From Lineus longissimus (taxonomy: Eukaryota > Nemertea > Pilidiophora > Heteronemertea > Lineidae): DNA of 64,000 nucleotides. How positions within the stretch are numbered: the first letter of the stretch is position 1; each line of letters starts with the position of its first letter. A model generated the notes under the pieces. That model saw only the letters and a program-made list of their open reading frames with translations. It did no database searches and was not told where the DNA came from. Position numbers and translations under genes: made by a program. Of the stretch, positions 24,817 to 34,800 are shown piece by piece. The stretch spans positions 14,322,001 through 14,386,000 of the forward strand of contig NC_088319.1 of NCBI RefSeq assembly GCF_910592395.1, given 5' to 3'.

Positions 24817-26793
24817 ATGGCGACCAGAAATCAGACCTACATCATCGGTTCAATATTCCTCGCTTTTTCCGCCGCGTTAGTGAGCACCTACTATCTACGA
24901 TCGCAAAAAGGTTTTTCCGTCATCCATATATACATGTCATTGCTGATGGTGACAAGCAACTTGGCCATGCTTCGGTACCTAGTCCCAAGGCAGAAGTTCG
25001 TCGGTGCGAGATTGGTTTCGACGCATGCGCAGAAGCCTAAAGAAGTGGTTATTTCGCACGTGGCGAATGGAGGAACGATTGTGTTTGCACTGGGTGCCGT
25101 TTTCTTTGACACTGTGTGCTTCCTTGCGGAGATTGATTGCATAGGTGTTTTCATGGAAGTAGACTGTCATTGGAGGTCGCACCTTACTAACACGTTTTAC
25201 CTGACCCTAATGGTCCTATTCATAGGACTACAGATGTGGTTTCTGTTCTCTGAAAGTTACACGTTTGCAAAACTAGGTCATTCAAACACCAGCAAACATG
25301 TCTTCATCTTCAACACCATTGTCAATGTCACAGTTATCCTTTACACGAGTCTTCACGTGGTGATAACCGATGACAATGGTCCCATCTCATGCAGGGACTC
25401 CGTGTCCAAGGTAAACTCTACTGGGGCGTTAAAGTGCATCAACCATGGGACAAAACTGTTCAAACTTCGTAAACACTTGTTACCCTATCTCTACCCATTT
25501 CATTCGGAATACTGCATCCTTGCCATGACACTGAATCTGATTCTCTGGAAGCACTTCCTGAACGCCAGAAAATCCAAGGTGTGCAAACCAGACTTTGTGG
25601 GCAAGACTTGGGTCCGGCCGCGAGGTGGCAGACAAGCGGAAAGAGTGCCTGTTTCTCTTACATCAGCTGATATTGGATACGATGGCCCTGAACAGGAAAC
25701 AGACGCTTTGCTTCCAAAGCGGGAAAACGACAGGCAACCAGCTGAAATGGAGACTTCGTTAACTGAGACTTTCAACAGCATTCAAGTCGAGTCCAGGGAC
25801 GAGGATGCTGATGCAGACGACATGGATTCGAGTCTGCCTGCTGCCAGCAGATATGGGACAGTAGAAAATGGGGTTGAAAATGACGGTGATCCCATCCGGC
25901 GGGGAGGCGTGGTTGCCATATTCAAGGAGTGCGAGAGGTGTTCAGAATGTCTCAATCCAAGACCTCGTTATATCTACGGGCCGGGCAACGGTTGTGGTTT
26001 CTTCGCCTTCATAGGCTTTGCCCTCCTTATTGTCTACGCGGTCCCAGTTCTTCTCTTGCGATCTACTAATGGTTTTCGCATAGAAATATTCACCACACTG
26101 CACGTGCTAGGGATGATTCTGAACGTGATAATGATAGCAGCAGCTCTTTTGCTGGCGATCGGAACAAGCAGAAAACTGGATCTGGGACCGAAGCTCCATG
26201 AGACACTATCCGTCGGTTCTATTGCCCTAATTTTGTCGGCGTTAGTGTTTTTCATCTTTGATTTCCTATTTGCGGGCGCGGCGTTGTTTGTGGCTCTTCA
26301 TCCTCCAAACATGACCGAATTCAACCACGACCACCAAATGCCAAACGATGTTGCTGCCATGCGCCTCTTCGAGCAGAACGTACTGGATATCATTACCATT
26401 GCTACAGAGTGTCTACAGGTGGCCTTGCAGACCGACATTGTTATCAACAACCATCGGATGATGAAAAGGTCATACTTTGATGACGTCATTACCACGTCAA
26501 CCATGATGCAATGCACATCGTTTTTGATGGCGGCAAATTTGTGCAAATGGGTGGTCGGTTCGGTCGTTGAGATGCACCAGCCGAAACTCAACTGGGCACA
26601 GAGTTTTTATTACGGAGACGAGAACTGGAAAATGCTTGTTAGCTTGCTTTTTCCCTTTGTGATTTACTACCGGTTCCACTGTGCGATGGCGATGGCGGAG
26701 TACATGATCTGGAGGAGGGGGCTTCTCGGCGCTGGTAGGGCCAGGGCGAGCAGGGCAGGGTTTGTACCAACAATCGGAACATTGGCATACTAA
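24817..26793 (+). CDS. OTOP-like: otopetrin-like proton channel (658 aa)
   Basis: Otopetrins are 12-TM plasma-membrane proton channels used in acid sensing and, in vertebrates, otoconia formation. Hydrophobic segments are visible near residues 8-27, 34-53, 84-108, 125-146, 160-182, 225-248, 392-414, 423-448, 463-495, 517-540, 562-582 and 603-622, giving two six-helix halves. The halves are separated by a long acidic, polar linker (about 250-385). The signature LYPFHSEYCILA (residues 225-236) matches the conserved Y-P-F-x-x-E-Y block of the family, including the Glu in helix 6. Length is slightly above human OTOP1 (~600). The whole coding region is one exon from ATG to TAA, with favourable Kozak AAGATGG. 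It is transcribed convergently with the AFAP1-like gene. Which otopetrin subgroup it belongs to cannot be told. Confidence 0.85.
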   Translation: MATRNQTYIIGSIFLAFSAALVSTYYLRSQKGFSVIHIYMSLLMVTSNLAMLRYLVPRQKFVGARLVSTHAQKPKEVVISHVANGGTIVFALGAVFFDTVCFLAEIDCIGVFMEVDCHWRSHLTNTFYLTLMVLFIGLQMWFLFSESYTFAKLGHSNTSKHVFIFNTIVNVTVILYTSLHVVITDDNGPISCRDSVSKVNSTGALKCINHGTKLFKLRKHLLPYLYPFHSEYCILAMTLNLILWKHFLNARKSKVCKPDFVGKTWVRPRGGRQAERVPVSLTSADIGYDGPEQETDALLPKRENDRQPAEMETSLTETFNSIQVESRDEDADADDMDSSLPAASRYGTVENGVENDGDPIRRGGVVAIFKECERCSECLNPRPRYIYGPGNGCGFFAFIGFALLIVYAVPVLLLRSTNGFRIEIFTTLHVLGMILNVIMIAAALLLAIGTSRKLDLGPKLHETLSVGSIALILSALVFFIFDFLFAGAALFVALHPPNMTEFNHDHQMPNDVAAMRLFEQNVLDIITIATECLQVALQTDIVINNHRMMKRSYFDDVITTSTMMQCTSFLMAANLCKWVVGSVVEMHQPKLNWAQSFYYGDENWKMLVSLLFPFVIYYRFHCAMAMAEYMIWRRGLLGAGRARASRAGFVPTIGTLAY

Positions 26794-27100
26794 GGGTTAG
26801 CCAGATATTTTTAGGAAAAGGACAGTGCCAAGCTTACATATTTGGAGGTCATTCAGTGCTTTCTTTTTAAGTTCCAGTGGATTCAGTTTTTGCTGAACTT
26901 ATTGTCGGCTATTCCTTTTAGCTGTTTACCACGCAGCTCTCCAAAAGCAAAATACCGAATTTGGTGATAAGCACCTTCCTTATTACTTCAGTGATGCGCT
27001 GGTCTTAATGGGGGGGTATAGGCAGGAGCCATCTTTTAGTTGACTATGTGCAGTATAAGGGGCTGGGTCTTGTCTGATCACCACTAAATATATTCCTCGA

Positions 27101-27136
27101 ACAAGCGTGATTAGTTTTGACGTACTGAGAGACTGG
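27101..27136 (+). repeat. interspersed repeat fragment (shared with 15771-15807)
   Basis: ACAAGCGTGATTAGTTTTGA then CGTACTGAGAGACTGG is the diverged partner of the block at 15771-15807. Confidence 0.5.
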
Positions 27137-27226
27137 TTCCCTATTGGCGATATCGTGTATCTTTATCTTTATCCTCAATGGTGTCTCTTTAGGTTTGAAT
27201 TGAACCACTATTAAATGACATTCTTC

Positions 27227-27278
27227 AACCACAACAAAGGGCAGTCATGCTAAACCACAACAAAGGGCATTCATGCTA
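27227..27278. repeat. 26-bp direct repeat, two copies
   Basis: Two adjacent copies of AACCACAACAAAGGGCAKTC followed by ATGCTA, differing at one position. Confidence 0.85.
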
Positions 27279-28433
27279 AGATAACATCCGGGATTCTTCA
27301 AGACATGTCCGTTCAGTTTCGTTTTGTTGATACTTGGTAGTTTCTTAGTCAAATCAACTGTTTTAGGCTTATGTCATGATTTCATTTGAATGGGTATAAA
27401 ACTACCCTAAATGTCTCCACACAATTGGCATTTGGGCGTTTCGACTTGGCCTACCCGGTTTCAAACGGTATCCAATATACCAAGAATTTTTATTTACGTC
27501 CACTCGTATATAATATTTGATGGGGCGATGGAGGCCGACTACAGTTGATTTAGTGAACACAATACATATACGTCTGACGCACCCGCACTTCTTTTATCCG
27601 GGGACTATACAATTTTAGCACGATATGAACCCAAGATTCATAGGCTGCGTCTCAAACTGTAATGAATGAGAAGCTGACCTCATTATATAGCCCGCATATA
27701 ATACAGTTCCTGACCATTTTACGCCCGATTCCATAACAATACACCTTCTCGATATCTACTAGTGAGTTGTTTCCTAAATCAATATTATTCGCAAAATCCT
27801 TAAAAAACTCGCTCACTAAAACTTGGCGGTTCACAGTAGTTGGTAATTCAAGTTGCCTGCTAGCGTCGTGAGCGGGAAGTGGAAGCATCATCTTGACAAC
27901 AGCCAGGAATACCCGAATGATCCCGCGCCCGAGAGTAGTTTGTCGATGATATCAAGATTTGATCCTTTGATGATGGTGTTGAACAGTGGGAATTTAGGGT
28001 AAGGTGCGAGCGGGCTTTGTTTGAAGATAATACACCGTGCATCGGGCTCGGCCTGACCGTGATGTTGTTCTTTGGCGTTGGTTGGAAAGGTGCTCTGCGA
28101 TGATATAGGAAAAGTGTTTTCCAAAAAGTAACTGGAGTATCTTATAAGGGAAAAGATGTGAAGAAAAGAATCACTCACAATCATGTTAAAGGTATATAAT
28201 TTCATCTGGCTGTATTCAAGAACATAATCATAATGTAAAGCATTCACGTATAGTCAATAAAAGATGTTATATAAATATGTGCAAGTCCTTCGACATTTGT
28301 AACTCGAACTAACAACATTTTGAGAGTAAACTGTTCTGATATACTGAACATTCGATTGAGAGCATCACTCCAGCCTATATTTTCAATCGTGAGCTCGAAT
28401 GTTTGTGTCTTCGTCCATCTTTCAGACGACAAG

Positions 28434-28439
28434 TTTATT
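28434..28439 (-). terminator. AFAP1-like: candidate poly(A) signal of the AFAP1-like gene
   Basis: AATAAA on the minus strand, about 410 nt past the stop codon. Position is plausible but not unique. Confidence 0.35.
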
Positions 28440-28847
28440 TGGACTGGTGCAATTTTTAAGCATCCCAGTCCTTCTGTCGCCAATACGTTGCTGATAAATC
28501 AGCTGTTCTAAGTCCATCTCAGACGTCACTTGATACAAAGTAAACCTGTGTAAGGAAACAGTGTCCACCTTGAAATAGTGTCCTAACCTGGGCTACGGTC
28601 ACAGACATGGTTATTGAGACGATTACCTGAGCATGCATTGTAGTCTTCTGTTCCACAGACACTTTCTCCCAGGGACAAAAGTTTTTTTACATGAGATACC
28701 GTTCCTACCATAAGTTGGTAAGATTGAAGCGCCCGTCACACTCTAAATGTAAAAAGGTTGACTACTGCTTTATAAAGTGTGTCAGTCTTTCCTTAGGAAT
28801 CAGGTTACGCATGTAGTACGAAATTCGTCGGATTAATCCGTATCTCG

Positions 28848-31800
28848 CTAAATCCGGAAGCCTTCGCTATGCGATCGCAAAAACATCTTGGACATCTTTT
28901 CAAATTCCTGAAATCGTGAGAGGATAATAATGTTAACGACGCCTTCAATAACTATATGTACGTTAACGGCCACCAAAGCAGACAGTAAATCATTATAGTC
29001 ATGCATCTAAAATCATGTTTTCTTATCCCAACGAATAGTTTTGAACACAAAAGACACAATTTGGTTCTAAAATAGCAGATATTTGCCACTTCTGTGTATG
29101 TGGTTATGCGCCTATACTGAAGTTCATTTAATATATTTGATCTCTGTGCGCCCCTTACCTCAATTTCCGCCAAAGCATTCGGGTCAATTTCCAATTTTGG
29201 CTTCGGTCTCGGCTGCTCGCTTAATCGTTTGTGTTTATCTTTCACACCCTCACTGACTTTCCTGGCGACAACATCAGCACCATCTGGTGAGGTCTGCGAC
29301 CGCGCCCGGGAATAAACCGCGGCCAATTGGGAAGAGGACTGACTCAGGTCCTCCGTGCTAGCCGAGGATTTTCGTGACTCCAACGTCGCAGATAGCGAAA
29401 GATTCTTAGACATATCACTTGAACTAAATGAGTTATGCATTCGTTTCTTTTCGTTTCTGATTTTGAGCTTTTCTTGTTGAGATTGCTGTTTCGTTAAGCT
29501 CTCGCTTATAGTTTCTAGTTTTCCGGTGAGTTCTTTTAAATGTGATTCTAATTGGTCCATCTTTGGCTTATTGTGTGCGTTATCAGTGCTATGGTCCTTC
29601 TTGTTCATGGTGAATTTGAATAAGCGTTTTTCAGGTTTCTTCTGAGATTCGTGAAGTTGTTTCTGGATCGTGTCGACCTGTCAGAAGAAAGAAACAAACA
29701 TAGGTAAAATACTGAAAATGGGATTTGTACAAAGTGTGAGTGCGGTGGTGCAGAGATGGGAGGAGCAAACACCTGACGGAGGGATCGTTCTTTCGAATCC
29801 CTGTGGAGCCACTCGCTCCTTCTTTCCACCCCGCCTGTCAGCACCGGAAGGCCGGGTATTGATGCACTCTCTTGAAATCCTCCGACTCAAGACTCTGGGA
29901 GGGGGAGCGCTTTGAGCAGGTATCTGTTGGAAAGTGCAGTTGAAGAAATCCACCTTTTTGGGGGCGAAAGTCACACAATTTGTTGTTGTCCTCAAACCTT
30001 TTTTCCACAGTTGGAAATCATTAGTAGCTGCATAGAGTAACCAGCTGGTAACGCTATGGTTGCTGCCACAATGTTGATGAGACCAAATAACTTCTTACAA
30101 GCTTCCATGCTCGTCACATTCTAAAGGAAAAACCTTTGCACTCAACCAGTAGTTCTCTTGACACCAAATCGAGTGACCTCGTACCTTAATTTGAGTTGAG
30201 ATTCTCCTCTGCTTCAGGTAAGTAATATCCCTGACCATCTGTAGCTCAGTATGCCCGTCCATGACGTCAGAAGCCTCACCAGTCACGTGATCGTGGTCGA
30301 GATCAGCGCACTCCGGCGTGGCCACCTTCTTGGATGATTTCCGCCTCGCTTGCTTGAGTTCAAGGTCGTGTTTTTGTTGAAGAAGTTCATTGAGGAGTTG
30401 TTCTTTCCGTATTTTGGCGAGTTCTTCAATGAATTTTCGCTTCTTTTCTTCCTCCTCTAAGTGATGATCGATATCTGGAAAGAAAGAGTATCTTTTTGAT
30501 GGGTGCGAGTGGTATGGATTGCTGAACTGATCATATTCATCGTGTCATATTTATCGTAACGTGTGCGAAGGGGAAGCCGGCATGCGGCTGACTCTGCCGC
30601 GTATTCGAGGATTGCTGATTTATGGATGACGAGGTGTTGTTCTCAGCTACCTGAGCGAAGTTACAACTTACCAATTTTAAAATCTCTACTGTTGGCATCC
30701 TCCAAGTTCAGACCTTCGATTGACAGCTTCGTGAGGTCGTCCTTCATGACGTCATGCCATCGGCGCGTCGTCTCTTCGGAGCCAGCGAATAATAGGATGG
30801 AGCCACTATCCTGTTGAGAAAAAGTGAACGAGTTATTGCATGAAGAGTGAATAAATTGCTACATGCATGTCGTGGACCTGACCACTCTGCCACCTAGGCA
30901 AATAACCAGTGGTGCTGGCTGTGGGTCTCAGTGGCGGCATCCAGTGACCGTTGTCAACATTATTTCCTATCCCGCTATTCGTATTTGTGTATAGTCCCTT
31001 CAAATGTGTTCGGAAATCGGCTTCAGCGGAGAATCAAGGGTTGAGTACCTCATAAAATGAAGTCAGTGGAGTGGCCCCGTAAGCACTGGTGTCTGCACGT
31101 CGGTCTAACATGCACAAAGACATCTTGTTGGTTGGAAGGAGAAATTCTCTGTCAATATTCGAATTTCGGTCAGAATTCTAGATGAATTATGCTTAAAGCA
31201 GTTGATGTGTCACTGTTTAATAACAACATATAATCTTATCTGTCACAGTCATGCGACCTCGGGAATGTTTTCAAAATTCGAACCTAATATGTTAGGAAGT
31301 TGGATCATATGATTATCAATGTCAAGATCGGCGAAAAGAGACTTTCTGATTCGTTGGAAACAAATTGAAAACCCCTCTGCGAGTTGGTCGATGTCACAGA
31401 ACTGATTGGCATATATGTGTCAGATGTAAGAAAATAGACTACAAAACCAAAAAGTGTCATTACCAACTTTCGCTGTCATTTTATTTTTGCTGGCCGCCGC
31501 TAGGGGCGCTCACCTTCAAGATGGATGCGCCCATGGAAACCGCGCTTCAGTGTGATCAGCCGTACAATCTACGCAAAAAAAATGTCAATTACACAGAACT
31601 GTTCGACTTAAAGATCCAAACTGAACGCAGAAAGGCTGTACGAGTACCCAACGTTGTTCTAGACGAGCAATATTTCATAGAAAGAATAATAACGAAGAAG
31701 AAAGAGGCAAGTGTTTAACGCAAACCTGCTACGCTAGCAAATATACACGCCAAATGTGTACAAATGCACGGCAAACTGTTGTGGTGTGTAACCATTTCAA

Positions 31801-34800
31801 ATTCTAATACAAATTATTGGGTGTCGTCGTTCTTTGACTTCTACTTGGGGTAAACTAGAGACCTACATTGTTGGACGGCCTGCCTAAATAGATTCCAGGG
31901 ACAGGGTTAGCCGTCTGTTTTTTTAAAAAGGCTATGTACCCCCCCCCCCTCCCAGTGGCAGTGATCCAGCACCCACTGGCAGCAGGTCACACTCCAAAAA
32001 TATTTGTGTTTATTCGCTTGCAGTAACCCTGCTAGGCCAAGTATAAGTACCATTTGCCTCCCCTTCTTGATTTTTTACACCCTTAAGGCCTGTTCCTCCT
32101 GTCGAGCTGCACGGTCAGCGAATTCCTTTGTTCAATTCCTGGCATTTGCTCTGGAATAAAGGATTTTTCCTTGCGGCGGTAAAACGGGACAGTCGGTTCA
32201 GGCCCTTAGATCCCAACCAGTGTGCAGGTTTTTAATAAAGTATCTTTTTTCAGGGGAAGTCCCTGCAGTACCTAGTACAGTGGAGAGGGTTCGGACTCTA
32301 TGATGTCACATGGGAACCAGCTTATCATATTCCCAAGGCGTGGATCGATCAATTCAACAATCCAGATATCGACTTAATCGACACAAAACGCCTCGTCTTT
32401 GCTTCGAAAGATTTTTATGAAACTCTTCAACGTGGTCTTGTAGAGGGCAGTGTTGAAGTGAAAATCCCGTTCCCACTTGACATTTTCCGTTACGTTTTTT
32501 ATGGCAAAGGACAACCAAATGATATCAATGATCAGGATCCAGCTTTTTTAAAGTATGACAGGGATGATTTTGCTGAACTAAACTTACCTGAAAACTGGTG
32601 GTACAGACTTGACAAGAAAGGACAAGGAGTGAAGGTTACATTCCCAGTGAAGGCCAAAACTGTGATTTCATTTTCCCATGGTTCATACTGTGTTCAAGAT
32701 GGTGTGTTAGTCAAAGGATGCAGATTTCCAAAGGAGTTCCTTGTGTTGAAAGTGTTGTCGGTTGCCACTGACGTTGCCACTTTGTTCGTTTGATGTCGCA
32801 TCCTTTATGATTTATTTGCCATTGTGATTTGGGCCTACTGTACATGCATGTAAGGTGTAACTTTGATCATCTTTACTCAGGAAAACATTTTTCACAAGGT
32901 TGTAGTTTCACTCCAGCACTGTCTTCAGAATGTCTGATTGTCTCAGTAAAGTACAGCTCATAAAATTCTCCCAGGAAGTTGCAACAGTCACATCATTTGA
33001 TTACCTTAGGTCAAGATGTAGTGAACCAATAGCCTTTTCCCTCAATCTTACTAATCTGTTTGTTAAGGAGTTAAGTAGCCTTAAAGCTAAATACCCGGAG
33101 CTCACATATGTTTCACTGCTTAATTGTGCTTTGCGGTTCTACAAAATCAAAGATTACTCGGAGCGTGTGAACCAGCGTTTGGCAACTATTTGTTCTAGAG
33201 TAACTAATGAATTTCGTGGACTGAAAGGTGGTAGACGTTTTCAACAGTTGAATGAAAAAAGCAGGTCATTGGCAATTTATGAAAGTGAATTGATTGATGT
33301 AAAAAAGCTGCAAAATGATCTACATTCTGTCACACAAGTAAGTGAGGAGTTGACAAAAAGGTGTGCCTCATTGTATGATGAACTTTTTTCTGTCAAGAAG
33401 GAAGTTCATCAGTTGCAAAATTCACATACTGAGTTAAAAGAACAGGTTGAAAAATTAGAAAGGGAACTTGCAGCCTTAAAAGATGAGAATGTGTTTTTGC
33501 ATGATCATATCAGAAAACTACAAGGGTATCCACTCAGAGCTTGTCAAGGTAAAAAAATTCCACACCTCAAGAGACAGCAGCAGGTGAGAAAATTGAAAGA
33601 GTTGAAATCTGCAGCAGAGCGTGCATTATGGTTTGCGAAAACCTATGGTCTGATCCCTGAAACTTTAACTCTAAAATCCACTGTCTCTGGAGAGTCACAT
33701 AAGGTAGATTTTCTTGACAACCATGCACACACTTCTTTTGAGAAAATACCAGTTGAAGAGAAGAAAAAAATTGAAAAACTTCTCTACATCTTAGACACAT
33801 TTTATGTAAGTGATGCAGCATACCACGAGATAGCCCTAACCAGTGACTCTGGTCTGCCATCGAAACATCTGATTGTTCAGTGCAGAAATAGCCTATCAAC
33901 ATTATTCACCATACATCGATGTAGCGGTGGTGTGCCAGGGGCCTATGTTGACTTTGAGGAGCAAATTTCAAACCTTATTATATACTCTCAAAGTGAAATG
34001 ACAGACCTGAAAAAGATTGTGAAAATCAGTGGTGATGGTGCCAAAATTACTAGGGCATCTAATTTTCTCACCATGTCTGTGTCCCTTCTCAAACAAGAGG
34101 GTTTACCTTGTAGCCCTACTGTCTTGGCTATTGTCAGTGCATCAGAATCATATGAAGTCCTTGACAAAGCTTTAGGTCCACTGATACTACAAGTCAATTC
34201 TGTCATTGACAAGGGTAAAATTCAGGTTGATGATCAGGAAGTCTCTATTGAAGTACTTTTTGGGGCAGATATGAAGTTTCTTCAGTTAGCTTTTGGACTA
34301 AATGGTTCAACAGCCAATCAAAGTTGTGTGTGGTGCAAAGTTAAGAAAGATGACCTGTGGGACACTTCAAAACCATGGGATCTGTACAGTACTGATGAAA
34401 TGAAGCGCACATACAAAAATGTTTGTGAGGATGCTCTGCAGGGTAGAAATGGAGTAACAAAAGGTATTCCTTTGTTCAAAATTGACTCTGACAGTGTAGT
34501 TGTTGATGAGTTGCATCTCATGTTGAGAATATCAGATGTTCTACTGCGTAATCTAATTTTTGAGACTAAGGATCAAGATGCAGAGCTTCATTTCAACAGT
34601 AGTGCCAAAGACAAAGCTTTGATAGGACCAAATTTGAAATGCTTGTGTTCTTCCATAAGGGCCTGTGGGGTAACATTTAATATCTGGGAAGCCAAAGACC
34701 CAGTTACCCATGGTGGAACTGGAAAACTGGAATGGACATCGCTTCAAGGTCCAGATATGAAAAAGTTACTCATACATTTGCCCCAGAAACTACGCTCATG

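Larger units (their letters stand above)
26794..28847. other. convergent intergenic region (3' ends of otopetrin and AFAP1-like)
   Basis: Contains both 3' UTRs. A possible AATAAA for the minus-strand gene is at 28434-28439. A 26-bp direct repeat (AACCACAACAAAGGGCA..) occurs twice at 27227-27278, and an interspersed repeat fragment at 27101-27136. No gene recognised. Confidence 0.5.
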
